DNA from: Notospermus geniculatus
Taxonomy: Eukaryota; Nemertea; Pilidiophora; Heteronemertea; Lineidae
Direction of reading: 5' to 3'
NCBI GenBank assembly: GCA_002633025.1
Contig: NMRB01000060.1
Location: 261,714-325,713 of the forward strand
DNA: 64,000 nt
The notes beneath the pieces were generated by a model. It saw nothing but the letters and a program-made list of their open reading frames with translations. It ran no database searches and had not been told where the DNA came from. Made by a program: the position numbers and the translations under genes. This document shows, one piece after another, positions 48,302-61,590 of this stretch. Position 1 is the first letter of the stretch. Each line of letters begins with the position of its first letter.

Positions 48302-51121
48302 TTTTATCCTGCACTTCCTCCCCGTATAACGCCGAGCATTACCATTCTGAAGACTGTTGATTGGTGTTGTCTAACAGCAGTCAATTCCCCTGTAATTTGG
48401 TGTAAGTACATGATAGTTTATTCCTTAATCGATACAGCAAACTGTGATCGATAGGTCCGATTACGAATGTTGTCATAACAGCAGATATCGGTGTTCAGCG
48501 ATCACTATGGAAAGGAAAAAATAGTATGATATATGATGACCTATAGAATCAATGCCAATATTACACGCCCCCAGTCCTCTCATCTACATGTACACAGTAC
48601 CTTATTGCCTACTTGGGCAAAATACTCAGTTGTTTTCTCCTGTCCCCCGCCGTCCTGAACCTCTTGTCCACTGACGAAGTGGCCAGCTGCACAGAGGTTC
48701 TAAATCCAATAAATTCGCCTCCCGTGGGCAAGCCTTTATTTCTCCCACTCTCAAAAAGTAGCCACGGAGAATGCTCGACGTGTTTTTCTCAGCAAAATCG
48801 TGGATTGGAAGATACCGCCCAGAGCAATCTCTGCCTTCTCCGGGTTCTATTATCAGCCAATCAGATCGCGCGATGACAGGATCTGCATTAGAATAGCAAC
48901 GGCTTTCCGCCTGACTGCCATATTTCGGTAAATTTGTATGATTTGTATGCAGTTGAACATCGCTGAACGATGGCGTTTTTCTTCTCCTTTGCTAAATAGA
49001 TATAAAATGTTCATTATTCAGTAGGCATGACATTAGCGAAATGTAACCCGAGCTGACAGGACTACAAAATGATTCGGCAGCAACTGTCTTCTTGTTCTTG
49101 TGTTGTCGCTTCGTGTTTGAAATTCTTGCACGTCCACGAAACCAGACCTCATTATTCACACGTTGATGAGGAAAAAAGTACCCCAAAGGGGACGTATGGT
49201 GTCTCCATGTTCTGATGTATACTGTCGGTCCCGTAACCAATGTCATGTCACGTTCACTTGTGGCTCGTTTTATCCGACTATAAACGCAGCCCATCAGTCC
49301 ATTTCTTAATACGTACGTACGTGTATATTCTCAGTGTCAGGCTCATCTTGAGTTCACCCTTGTCATGGTTCTGGTGGATTTTATCTACAAACCAGATACC
49401 AGGCTTCAACGGAATGGCGGTTTTCTTGTATCGGCCACAACCACAACGGTCTACATAAAACAGAATTCAAATGGAACGGATATATTACATAACGTTTATC
49501 AACGCTTCATCATTGTGACTTCTTTTTCTACATTCCAATGTTACGCTTCAGTTCACAATCCAGTCTCCTTCTCTGTGACTTACCGATTAATACTTGTATA
49601 GCTCAGCATTAAATAAACCATGACGTTATCATTTCCCTATGTACAGTTGATTATGATGTCTTTGAAAAGCTCCCGGCGAAGAGTGACATCAGATATTTGT
49701 GTGGTAATTACTTGCTTTGACTGACATCCGAGAGGTATTCATGGTAAGAACGAGTTGGCCGATTCGATTAGATGGATGCTGGCAAAATTATGAGCCGCGT
49801 CTGAGTTGAATTAGAATACATTTATCTTTGAAAGTGCTTGGTCGGATTAGACAGGATGAAGGCCAGTCTTGTGCGAGAGATTAAATCCATCATGTTCATG
49901 AAACTTCTAAATACATGTATACGTTGTCCTTAGAATATTTTTGCGAAAAGAATAAAACTCACCACAGCGATTGTTTGTGAACACAAGAAGTAGGCCTATC
50001 TCCTTATTTTCAGAAGCCCCCAACGTTACCACTTCGATTGGTGCTGGTAACTCAGTCATTCTCTTACGTGTTCTCAAGAAGAACCAGCGACAACTAGAAC
50101 CTCAGTCATGTCAGTCAGTGGGGTATCGATAAAGGTGAGACATATGGAAGTAGCAACAACACCTATTTCCCTAAGGATATGACATACTCGTGCATTTGAA
50201 TAACATCGAGACGAAGAAGTTGATGAGGTGCCTTTGGTATGCACAGCAGTTTGGTCGAGGTAAAGGACTGCTATATCAACGTCCTTGACTTGAAGTCAAA
50301 GTCGTTTTACATTGTCAGAGATGTCAGAATCCCTTAATTAGCAGCTTGTACAACATTTTTACAACATTTGAACAACAAACTTGAGCAACACAATCTTTTG
50401 ACGCTTTATACACAGGCCAAGCAACTTGTTGACAACATGTTGTTTATAACTCTGTGTGTATATTTTGGTAAAATACACAATGACGTGAGGTGTCCACCAC
50501 AACGTCATACGTGCGTAAAATTGGCATCCCACAGCCTACATCTACTGACAGCCAACATATCCATCTAGTATTGATGTTTACTTTATGATTGACAAGTTAA
50601 CTTCTCTAGCTCTGGAGCCTGTCGATAAGAGAACAATATCAGCAGTCGCGATATTATCAGAGATTTGATGCAATATTATTCGCAAAATGAGAAAATAATA
50701 TGAAGCTCGCGTGTCTTAGAATGAAAAATGAGTTTAAAACTCATCAAATTATCGTCTACCAACAACATTGTCTATCGCTGATTCCGAATCGTGTTTTGCA
50801 AATCCACTCTCAATCGACACTAGATCTTCTTTTATGCGTTTGCAATGTTGAAATTAATCGAATACGGACGAAGCGAAGCGTGGCTGGAGCAACATATTTG
50901 ATTTTTAACGGCTGTGTTAGTTAAACAACATCAGCAACTGCTCAAATGAAAACCCCAGTCAACAAGAATAAATGAGTGGCTTACACCAGAGTGCACGCTG
51001 AAAAATCGGTGTTTTGCACTAATAAAATACCGTATGATTTTCAGTGTTCATTGTGTATGAAAGAACACCACTGTACCAAACAATGGCTAGTATTTACAAA
51101 AGATAGCAAATGCTCCCACTT
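48302..51121. other. No gene recognised
   Basis: A possible exon frame (EAPNVTTSIGAGNSVILLRV..., about 50014-50130, plus) follows a good acceptor (TTATTTTCAG, ends 50012), but I know no family for it and see no partner exon. Otherwise nothing is recognised. Confidence 0.35.
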
Positions 51122-51199
51122 CAAGTTTTGCAGTACATTTACATTGGACCTCGCTGTGCATATCTTAAGTAAAAGCATTTGCTAACTTTAATGAATACC
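51122..51199. mobile_element. Second fragment of the GGTATTCATAAAA family
   Basis: Reverse-complement match to 5338-5416: AAGTTTTGCAGTACATTT...ATCTTAAGTAAAAGCATTT...ATGAATACC. Confidence 0.65.
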
Positions 51200-51246
51200 A
51201 GCCATTATTTGTAAGTCAATGATGACAGCCCAAAGCCCTCGAATTT

Positions 51247-51523
51247 CACTGTTAGAAAAAACAGACGATTTTACCGAAAATTCCTGCAGCAGAGTTTCAG
51301 GACGTGGTCTGTAAAATTAGACTCAAATAAATGCTAACAGAGCCTTGACTGGAGGCTGATCAAATTATATTTTCATACATGTACGTTCTCAGAAAGCATC
51401 ATTCTGGACAGTCCAAACAATACAGGAAAATATAAATCACACCACATGTAAATTTACAGAAGTTCCTGAAACACTGCTGCAGGCAATTTCTGTATAAAAG
51501 TATTACAAAAATTTCTAACAGTG
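51247..51523. mobile_element. MITE with CACTGTTAGAAA ends
   Basis: Ends CACTGTTAGAAAA / TTTCTAACAGTG, with inner CCTGCAGCAGAGTTTCAGG versus CCTGAAACACTGCTGCAGG. Same kind of ends as 1817-2072. Confidence 0.65.
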
Positions 51524-53104
51524 TTGGAACAGGTACGTTCCTAGCAATGATTCACATTGTAGTTGCCGGAGCAAAGTATGTTCGTCGTTCCTGAGTATGT
51601 ATGTCCCCAATGTGTAAAAATACTGGGTGAGTTACCGGCTTCGATAACACCGAATGACATCCTCATTTAGGGGCAAACACTTTCATTTCCGGTGGATAGA
51701 AATGGTGGATGGTTTCATCAAAGGCGCAACGCAATTACGGTCATATTGTTCATGATGGAGTCACGTGCCGCAGGACTGACGCTCATGTCGTTTGACACTT
51801 TCCACGAAGGTTTCAATTTTTTTTCTTTTAATACTGAGTATGTAGCATAGTGTCATGTTATTGCAATCAAAAGTCTCTTCTCGGCCATAGAAACGCACTG
51901 AACCACTGTGGTCGTTCTATCGGGTTACACCGGTTTACGGGCCTTCGCTGGAATCCTTTGTGGCATGCTACGGTAAATTCAGGGTGGACAGGTACTACAA
52001 GGGACTATAGCCAACACGGCACCCTCACTCCCACCCAAGACCCGAGCGAGTCTATGGAACCATTAGAACGACCAGAATGTGAACGGTACGAAGGTATATT
52101 TTTCGTATGAAGAATTTGGGGTTTTTCACATCATATGGTGCAATGGGGAGATTTATCAAAACAAAGCAAGCCTCAAGTGAATGAAAGAAGGTTCAATCAC
52201 TTGATATTATCAAAACATGCCACTTAAAATATAATTTCTGAAATATTTGATCATCATGTGGTAATTCATCATAGTTGTACGTCATCAGTTGCCACTTTAA
52301 GGTCCTCTTCAAGTAATGAATTACACTTCTTTAAAAAATTTCTCAAATATACAGCAGTTTCCATAGAAACGGTTATGTTGTAAATTGCCCTAGTACAAGA
52401 AATCTCCAGACAGATTCCTAAAGTGGAATAGTCCCAGGGGTCTGTCCATAACACCAATATTCGATCATTTATTGCTGTTGCCTTCACATGAAAAAGTTTT
52501 CCACGCAGTGCAAGAGCACACTCAGTTTATAGATGCACTGATTATTTGATAGAGAAGGCTTCTATGCCTTATCGAGCAGACATTATGATCATTTGGGAAC
52601 GTCTACACCAGAAGGCATGACAAATATATCAAAAAAGACGATCCATCTTCCTCATACTTTGCCGGTAGCTGTGGAGCTGTTTACGAACTGCACATTCCAC
52701 AGACATGGACAAGTGATTTCATTTGATTGGGTTACAGAACAGACGATCATCATTGCTTTCTCCGCAGAATCCCTCAGTAATCTGTTTAGTGTCCCCATCA
52801 CTGTAGTCACCCGCGTGGAAGTGGCGTGGAATTAGATTGTCGAGTGATAAGGGCAATGCTATAGGGTGACACCTACACCGTCCACATTTGATGAGTCCTA
52901 GCAACAGAGAAGGAATTACTTAATATCAAACTTGTTGAGTGTCTAGTAGCGAATGAGTCAGACCTGAGCCATACTTCCGCGCTGGTTTGATGGCAAAAAA
53001 GTGCTATAAACCGTCGTTGCCAAAGGAGAACATCATCTGACTGATAAAAAATACTTCACTGATGTACCTTGCTTGTATTTAGGCCTACTTATAACTGACC
53101 TAAC
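51524..53104. other. No gene recognised
   Basis: Isolated RFX-like GTTTCCATAGAAAC at 52357. The open frame 52593-52835 is protein-like in composition but unassigned. Confidence 0.35.
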
Positions 53105-53410
53105 TTGTGATGGTAATTCACAGCTGCCCTGGTGGTATTCACAACTGTCGTAAATGATATTCACAGATACAATGGCATGGTATTCACAATGTTTTTCGCA
53201 GTTGTCATGGTATGGAATTTACTTGACTGACTTGTAATGGTATTCACAGCTACCGTGGTGGTATTCACAACTGTTTCATAATGGTATTCACAGTTGTCAC
53301 AGTTGTCACGGTATAGTATTTAGGTACAACTGTCTTGAAATGAAAGACATTCACAGTTGTCATGGTATTGTATTTACAACCGTCTCGTAAAGTAATATTC
53401 ACAGCAATAT
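53105..53410. repeat. ATGGTATTCACA minisatellite
   Basis: About twelve imperfect units of roughly 23-27 bp share TGGTATTCACARCTGTC. The array is diverged and non-coding. Confidence 0.8.
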
Positions 53411-55130
53411 TTGTATTACACTGTCTTTCAACTTTCCTGCAATCTCCTTGCAGGCGGGCCAGCTTACATCATGATTCATTCCGCCCGACATTCAAATACT
53501 CCTTTTAGATGATTGATGAGGCGGGGAATGTGACGTCTCAGTAACTGGGGGAAATGCAGATCTTTATTATGGCATGTTCATACCGTCTTTTGAATGAGGT
53601 GCCCGTTTATTCCATAATAGGAAAGAGACTATCGTCCATTTCAGAATTTTGGCATATCACTGAAGTCATAAACTTGGTCATATACATAATGCTTTCTCTC
53701 ACTGAGATACCGACACGTTATGCATAACTCCCTGGTTGCTTATTGAGATTTTATTCGGATTCTAGAAATCGAATGATAAATCAAATATCTGGTATTCGGC
53801 AACGACGGAGAGAGAAAATGCTGATGACTTTATATTGAATTGGCCAAGGGCGCTTATATCGCAACTGGCTAAACATTGCCATACCATACGCAACTATGAT
53901 CATTAGAAAAATGAATGAAGTGAATTTTCCGTCCTGAGCAAATTGGTTGCTATGGCAACTACCAAACAGAAATACCACCTTTATTCCCATGAGTATGATG
54001 TTGTGATTGTCCATCACGGGCTGGGCAGGTAGCTCTAGAAGAAGTCAGCGAAGCATGCAAGCGAGCGGACTGCGACGAGGACCTGTTGCCTCACGTGACA
54101 CTTTCGGAGACTCGACTCCACGTGAGGGTTATCGTGAGGTTAGCAGGACTTCTTAGCGATCGCTTCTCTTCGTCATCGACAGCCTCCGCTAATCCCAGGA
54201 TATATTTGGACAGATTTCACCGATGAATCACGAACAGAAGGCGCCAATCGAAAGCCCACTTCGTCATTCGATTTTTTCATCGGTCTCCCAATGGAATGAC
54301 TTGATTGGAATGCTCTGTAATGTGAAACTGGCTGATAGTTTTGAAACTGAAGGGAGACTCATCACCAATCTATCATCCAGTGGGTGTTCGGTGTCTACAC
54401 TGGTAAACTAAGGCCTCCACACATTGGCATATGTGAATCGTTCATTTGTTCAAAGCAGATCCAAAGAATCGAGCATGGCTCATCCTTCAGACTCCGGTAT
54501 CGCAGGCTCGATAACCATTGCTGTGGTACAAATCGGACGATATCGAAAAGTCGTTGAAATTGAACCACCACGGGTCAGAATGGATCGTATGTCGATAAGC
54601 TTTGCTGAAATCAATATAGCAAATAGGAAATCAGCATCGATAAGGAGACTTAAGCTCATTCCCTCTAAACAGATCGAATCGTTCAGGGTTGCTGTCCCCA
54701 GCGATTATTGCCAAATAACTGATGCCAGTGATGGTAGTGACTGCTGTAGGATGGTAAAATAGGCCGACATGTAGCAGTATATCGTGTCCTTGGACTATTT
54801 CTGTCACAGCATAGGCTTGACCAAGTCAACCGTACACAATCTGTTCATCATACTTTCATCAATCACCGAAGACCATCTGTAATCCATCACTTTAGAGCCA
54901 ATAAACGGTGCATACCGTTCATTGTCGAACTCACTCAGCGAATCGCTCGAGCATATGTGATGAGTGACTGGCACGCAAAGGAATGTGAACTGGTCTGAAA
55001 TAGTTTTCCGGTGTCTGACTGCATCTAGTATATTGAGTAACCCCAAAGGAGTCACACACAATGGACGTGATGAGATGTCATTGAAATGTTCAATGGGATG
55101 AACACACTTGAAACCTCAAAGATGTAGGAT
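53411..55130. other. No gene recognised
   Basis: Single RFX-like GTTGCTATGGCAAC at 53946. ORFs at 54223-54411 and 54424-54762 have no recognisable domain. Confidence 0.35.
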
Positions 55131-55135
55131 GTAGG

Positions 55136-55440
55136 TGGGATCAGATGTGGGATCAGAGAATGCGAGACCCGAAACCTTGTGTGATCAGAGAAAAACCTGT
55201 ACAAGACCCGTTACCTTGTGTGATCAGAGAATACGAGACCCGTTACCTTGTGTGATCCGAGAATACGAGACCGTTACCTTGTGTGATCAAAGAGTACGAG
55301 ACCCGTTGCCTTGTGTGATCAGAGAATACGAGACCGTTACCTTGTGTGATCAGAGAATACGAGACCCGTTACCTTGTGTGATCAGAGAATACGAGACCCG
55401 TTACCTTGTGTGATCAGAGGATACGGAACCCGTTGTACTG
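55136..55440. repeat. 31-32-bp minisatellite, block 1
   Basis: About eight units of GTGTGATCAGAGAATACGAG plus ACCCGTTACCTT. Because 31 and 32 are not multiples of three, the open frame across the block gives the same peptide pieces in rotating frames (IREYET, CDQR). Confidence 0.9.
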
Positions 55441-55879
55441 TCTCATCAGAGAAACTGCAACGTCTGTAATAAGTCAAGAATGTTTTAAAAGCTTATTGTC
55501 TCCCTATTCACTCGGACCTGCGTTCGAAGGAAGAATGAGATAAGTCTATCTGAAAGGCACCCATCTTCAACCTAAGATCGTTTAGTTAGCCTTACCTCAA
55601 TGCCTGACGGCTATCCCGCCCAAGAAATCTCACAAATCACGGCTAGCTTCAGGTTGAATCATTAATTGAAGAAGTTTCGGCATAAGAACGTGAAACGCTG
55701 CCGGGGGACATGAATTTACTTTTTCCAGGAAGTGTTAACTTGGGTGGAAATAATTGTAATAGCAGTAAAACACTTTGCTGCTGGCTACAATGATCGCTCT
55801 CAATTATCGTGGCAAAAACGAAAGAAGGCTGCTGAGTTGATCACGGTGCAGTCAGTTGGTATGATGTCAGACCAGTACA
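55441..55879. other. Spacer between minisatellite blocks
   Basis: Unique sequence with no recognised feature separates the two blocks. Confidence 0.5.
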
Positions 55880-56240
55880 TTAGGTGACAGAATGCTAGGC
55901 CCATTACTGCGTCACCAGAGAATACAAGACCCATTACGTTGTAGACACATTACGTTGTGTGATCACAGAATACGAGATCCATTACATTGTGTGATCACAG
56001 AATATGCAACCCATTACGTTGTGTGATCAGGCGAGACTCATTACGTTGTGTGATCACAGAATACGCGACCCATTATGTTATGTGATCAGGGAATATGAGA
56101 CCCATTGTACTGTGTCACCAGATGACACAACACCTATTGTATTGTGTGATCAGTGAATACAGGACTCATTGTACTGTGTCACCAGAGAAAGACCGTCTGT
56201 ATTGTGTGATCAGAGAATACGAGACCCATTTCACTGTGTC
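55880..56240. repeat. 31-34-bp minisatellite, block 2
   Basis: The same unit family, more diverged (GTGTGATCACAGAATACGAG plus A-CCCATTACGTT), about ten units including ones with GTGTCACCAGA. The CCGTTAC to CCATTAC change is shared by most units of this block. Confidence 0.85.
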
Positions 56241-57908
56241 TGGCGAAAGAAACTCACTTTTCGGCCAACAACCCCAAAATCACTTTACCCGTTTAAGCGC
56301 CGAATCAGGCGATATTCTATTAAAGTATAAAAGTCAGTCGAATGGCTACACTCATCTCAAATTAACAGCAGTGCATTAAGTCTATACTATTTCTTGCATC
56401 CACCCACCCACGCCAGATGCATTCTTCATCACGTAATCCCCTTGAAATACATCGTTTTGGTTCAACTGAACACAGTCCTCCGACATGTACAATTGATGTC
56501 ATTAGCATGCCACTTAATTTGTCGCCTCATTTCCTCACAGTCGGCGTTTTAATGTCTCCTCTAAACCAATTAGGTCTTTCAGAGAAATGCGTTAAAGATA
56601 CGATAACTTAAAGGTAACTTCCACTTCTTAATACGGCATACTAGGGCTTCGTTGCTGTATTCTTTAATACATGCTGCCATCGATATATTATATTCAGACG
56701 TAGAACGTGACGTACCGGTACGCTAAATCACGTTTAATATGTCGCCGATAAATCAGTAGGTCTTTTTCATTGACACTTTGGCTATATGTCTTATCTTGGC
56801 CTACTGATTAATTTTGTCACCAGTTAACATGATCTCTTAAATTTGACTTTAGAGTACGATGACACGAAACTCCCAATGCGTGTAGTTTTCATTCACCCTG
56901 TTATCCGTGGGTCGATGACCGAGAAATCTTTTGTTAGGTAATGACGATGGTGACATTAATGGCTTTCACATGGTGAGATTGCCGTCCTGTCTGTTGATTG
57001 TTCTCAATCCAAACGATCGCAACAGTCATGGCTCAAGTTACCTCATTTTTCTGATTTTTCCTTTCAACCTATTGATCATCGTGGTCACCGATACGTGTTG
57101 CTTTTCCATTGCCATGGTTACTTGTAAAAACAACACTTCTGAGATGCTTTGTCTCTTGTTGTATGTGGCGAAATAAAACAATAAAGCGAAGGACTGATGT
57201 AATGGTATTTCTCCCTCGTTGTTGACATCGGAGAGGAGACAGGTTGCGCACTTGTGATATTGTTGGCTGTGCACTCGAGATTGGAACCAATTGGCCACGC
57301 AAAGCTTTGACCGTAACGTTCTTTCGTCAGCCTGCTCCTACGTATCTATCCAATTCGGAACTTTGGTTTTGCCCAGAGTGACCAATCAGAAAGCACGCTC
57401 ATGAACTTTGTCGACAACAGCTGGAAAGCTCTAAAAGAGTGCCAGATTTGAGACAAAAATATGGGAGAAGGCCGACCTGCGGCATTCTCAGATTCCTCTG
57501 CAAGGACGATTGTACACATCAGCATAAAGCCATCCAAAGTAAATATTATCCATGTCTCCCAAACTCAGTAAAGATCGTGCTTTCTTTCTGCCGTGATGAA
57601 ATTTATCGTCAATTCTCGTACCACGCGTGAATTACTTGAAAAGGGATTGGGTCGTATCGTCCAATACATTCACGCTGGCGTGTTCAGATGATGAGAAAAT
57701 CCTGCTGGTGTAAATGGGTTTAAGTGTCCGTGAATACGATCACAGCTCCATGTAACGCATTATCTCCTGGCTTAGTGCCATTTCCATAACGTAATTCCCC
57801 ACTCGAGTTTGAGCCACAATCTGTGATCATAACGAAAGACTGAGCGAGATATTCAGTCAAGAAAAATGGTGAAGAAATTGATGCTTGATTTCATGTTGTG
57901 AATGTCAC
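56241..57908. other. No gene recognised
   Basis: Single RFX-like ATTGCCATGGTTAC at 57108. No coding signal. Confidence 0.35.
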
Positions 57909-57946
57909 CAAAAATAGATAAGAGAGGACTCCCTTATCTATTTCTG
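57909..57946. mobile_element. 38-bp palindromic micro-insertion with 7-bp TSD, copy 2
   Basis: CAAAAATAGATAAGAG...CTTATCTATTTCTG, flanked by exact ATGTCAC (57902-57908, 57947-57953). Apart from a two-base length difference and one mismatch it is the reverse complement of the 35162 copy. Confidence 0.8.
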
Positions 57947-58552
57947 ATGTCACGAATATGAAACGACGCAACAGTGATCCGCAGGAGAGCTGGATGACAA
58001 CATCTGGGATCGGTGAAGTGAGTTGGGCAAAGTGCGGTGGTTCTACTGATCATTGACCGTTTGAGATCACCAAGTTTTAGGTGTGCATCCGTCAGCCGCG
58101 CAGAATGCATCGACCGAATGTACATGTACGTCATGCACATGTACTGTACTACAAGCATTCTCCCCTCCTCCTTGGGTTAATTATACTGCAACATTAGAAT
58201 ACTAGCAGTGTACTATATAAGTAACAATTCTCATACCCTCTAGTTATGCCGCATTTTGAATTCCTCCGGTGTACTATCACCGTCTTAGCCAGACTCGTTT
58301 GATCTCGAGACGAGTTTGAGAAGCTAAGGTGCTGTACATCGATTTATTTCCGAAAGGCCAGCTTCTATGAATATCGTACAATGGCATCCTTGATTGCTCA
58401 AGCAAGATATCAACCCATCACCATAACTTATCACAATCGATTGGGACGCCTCAATCGATTTCGCCAACAATGACTTTCTTGTATCACAGTCTTGTCATTT
58501 GAATAAGCACTTTATTCCATGCAACAGGTGCATACATCACTTGCACCTGTGG

Positions 58553-58987
58553 NNNNNNNNNNNNNNNNNNNNNNNNNNNNNNNNNNNNNNNNNNNNNNNN
58601 NNNNNNNNNNNNNNNNNNNNNNNNNNNNNNNNNNNNNNNNNNNNNNNNNNNNNNNNNNNNNNNNNNNNNNNNNNNNNNNNNNNNNNNNNNNNNNNNNNNN
58701 NNNNNNNNNNNNNNNNNNNNNNNNNNNNNNNNNNNNNNNNNNNNNNNNNNNNNNNNNNNNNNNNNNNNNNNNNNNNNNNNNNNNNNNNNNNNNNNNNNNN
58801 NNNNNNNNNNNNNNNNNNNNNNNNNNNNNNNNNNNNNNNNNNNNNNNNNNNNNNNNNNNNNNNNNNNNNNNNNNNNNNNNNNNNNNNNNNNNNNNNNNNN
58901 NNNNNNNNNNNNNNNNNNNNNNNNNNNNNNNNNNNNNNNNNNNNNNNNNNNNNNNNNNNNNNNNNNNNNNNNNNNNNNNNNNNNNNN
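58553..58987. other. Assembly gap (435 N)
   Basis: Run of N. ORFs drawn across it are meaningless. The left flank has GCAACAGGTGCATACATCAC then TTGCACCTGTGG, a short inverted pair. Confidence 0.99.
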
Positions 58988-59859
58988 CCACGCGGACTGT
59001 TTCAGGAAAACGCGGAGCCGATGCAGATCAAAATAAGCGAGTGCGCGAAGCCGTCAAGACATTTGCGGACAAGACACGGAAAGGTCAACAGGTTGCGGCG
59101 TGGAGGAGTTTATGGCCGGTGTAACGTTTTTCAGTGTGGCCGTTTTTCCTAACTCCATGACGGCTAGCAGACATATGAGAAAAATCCAAAGTCGGAGCAG
59201 AATTTATAACCTTGAATTATTTCCTCATATTGTCCGCATATCTACCCGATTGTCCTAGTCCATGATTTTACTTCTCCTGGTGTGATCCTAGATGTGTCCG
59301 CGCTGTCCTGCTACGATCAGCAGCATTTCGTGCTCTTCACGATTGCTTCCTGGGACACTCCCAGGTATGACTGCAGAGATTCGTAGTAATGTCCCAGGAA
59401 ACGACGATTCGCACACTTTTTTTCGCGACTGACGCGGAAAGGATGCCGAAATGGCATAATTTGCTTCCGCAACCCTTCCTAATCTTGTCGGCGCTCTAGT
59501 GGACGCCACCCATAAGGGAAAGTGGCTAGCGGTCACGGTGTAACTTTGTCTCCAGGAAGAGGTATGACATTTACGGGAGCAATTACGAAGGAGGTACACA
59601 GAAGTCAAGCTACACGAACTTAGGCAAGGATGGCGTCAAAAGCAGTGATATAAATTCACATCGTTCGCTTTGAGGACCGAGTCTGGGCACCTGGGTCGAG
59701 TCACCTGAGGTAACACAGTCTAATTCGACATCTCTAGTTCGTCAGTCTGTGTGGAGACTGCACTGTTACCATTAATTGACGTTTTCTCAGATGATTCAAG
59801 AGAGAGGCAAGGAATTTCACCCAATCAGCATCCGGGAGATTTGTAATGTGGGCCTTCCC
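58988..59859. other. No gene recognised
   Basis: No domain or splice context. A short inverted pair (TTCCTGGGACA near 59348 and TGTCCCAGGAA near 59391) may be a small foldback. Confidence 0.35.
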
Positions 59860-59985
59860 CTTGAGGATGTGGCCTTGTGGTTGGAGCGTTGGTCTCACAG
59901 CTGGAAGTTACGTTTGGCGCGGTCAGGACTTGGATGGGTGACCGGCGATAAAAGATAGGCCTTGTGCCATTAGATATCAATATTA
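59860..59985 (+). repeat. SINE combining tRNA-like and 5S-rRNA-like parts
   Basis: GGCCTTGTGGTTGGAGCGTT, then GGTCTCACAGCTGGAAG, resembles the first half of a tRNA (box A and anticodon arm). It is followed directly by GGTCAGGACTTGGATGGGTG-ACCGG, which resembles the box C region of 5S rRNA (GGTTAGTACTTGGATGGGAGACC). Known SINE families combine tRNA and 5S parts. No A-tail or TSD was located. Confidence 0.5.
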
Positions 59986-60402
59986 CGACAGCTGTAGATC
60001 AGAAGGTCGTCGTACCGACAGACGCTGATCGTTCACGTGTAAAGCAATTGCTTTCATCTTATTGATCATCTTGCCATGGCTTCATCAAGCTGCCAATCAG
60101 CCACGCCGCGGAAATGGCCAATGAATTGAATTGACCAACTTGTAACATGACTTGCTCACCTTCCTGACCACCGTAACCTTTATGGTTCTACTGTAACACA
60201 GACACTGCAGTTTTTGTAATTGGCGCCAATGGTGGACTTGAGTGTGAAAACTACTATTACACGGCATGTGGACTCACCTGCAATTGGGGACGTCCCCATT
60301 TGTTAACCGTCAAGAACTGAAGACAGCACACGTCCACACTTGACTCCATATACGCATATGCGTGGTCTCTGCGCAGGTACAAGTGAAAGCAGAGGAAGGC
60401 TA

Positions 60403-60669
60403 CACTCTTAGCCGAAAAGGTTCTTTGGTGCCACACCAGGAGAACCATCTGATTTAAGAACCCTCGGGTTGTTTAAGAACCCCTAGAGGTTCCAGATAGA
60501 ACCTTTCCCTCAGAAAAGGGTTCTAACTGGAACCTTTATGGGTTCTTTGGCGACAGAAAGGTTCTACATGGCACCCTTTTGGGTTCTTTACAGAAGGTTC
60601 TATATAGAACCTTGGGGTTCCTCTGGTGTGGCACAAAGAACCCCTAAAGAACCTTTTTGGCTAAGAGTG
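60403..60669. mobile_element. MITE rich in AGAACC/GGTTCT, TA-flanked
   Basis: Ends CACTCTTAGCCGAAAAGG / CCTTTTTGGCTAAGAGTG with TA at both edges. GGTGCCACACCAG...GGTTCTT is paired with CTGGTGTGGCAC, and many GGTTCT/AGAACC words lie inside. Confidence 0.85.
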
Positions 60670-61590
60670 TAATTGGTCAAAAACAATGATGAGGTTGTTG
60701 AGGCCATGAAAGAGCATCCAACCAATCGATATCGGAAACCTAACATGACAGGACAATGGGGTTTCAGTCAAATACGTCTTCTGACCTTATTCGTTTCTAG
60801 TTGAAGCGCTGCTCAACAGCAAATCTCGTTTTTCATTTTTAATGGATCACTTTGTCATACCCCATGCCGTCATCAGGATATTGGTCAGTGTTCCAGGCAG
60901 TGCGGCCCCTGTGTGACCCTAACATTCTACACCAGTAAATCACATCCATCGCCTAGTACGCCAAGGGATCATGAAGATAATTGCATCTCCGGTCAATCTG
61001 CATGTGTCTACTTCTCCTTCTCTTACAGGAATTGGCACCATCCTGCCGCCACTGTTGATTTTGTATTGTATTTAATTCAATTGCTTATGATACAGGCTTG
61101 ATCAGCAGCGTGGGGTCTGTTGACTTGTTTCACTTATTTTGTTATAAATTTCACTACCGGTGTCTCTTATCGTAACGTTACGGCATCGCTCTAAATTCTA
61201 CTTGCCGCAGGCGACACGGCACCCATGTTGCTTGATCACTTAAAGCCAAAAAGAAATACCATTCTTTGATACGCTAAGGAGTATCACACAGAACAAATGG
61301 TAAAATCATTAATACCCGTCCGCTAGCTGGGCTACGTACGCTTAACTCGTCTGGCTCTAACCTAATTTGTCACCCTGCTGTCTATCTCATACCGCCCAGG
61401 TATTGATACTGAGCTATTATTAATAAATTGGACATGACAAATGTACAGACGTATGATTGTCAGTATTGGCCGTATAGGAGAGAAACGCTACCGTGATTTG
61501 TTTGAGGTTTTCTGGTCGTGGGTTTCAGGCAAGCTTGAAGTGAAATGTATCAGCAACAGAAGTAAATTTATACAACTCAGTTATTCTAAA
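60670..61590. other. No gene recognised
   Basis: No coding or RNA feature seen. Confidence 0.4.

Noticed and set aside
52593-52835. Protein-like frame resembling a PKD/REJ-type exon
   Set aside because: Composition is suggestive but I could not find a family motif or convincing splice sites.
55135-55413. Repeat-protein-like ORF (CDQRIRDPLP, IREYET)
   Set aside because: The 31-32-bp minisatellite rotates frames and produces these peptides in all frames; there is no start or splice context.
58499-59152. Long ORFs across 58.5-59.15 kb
   Set aside because: They are drawn through 435 unknown bases.
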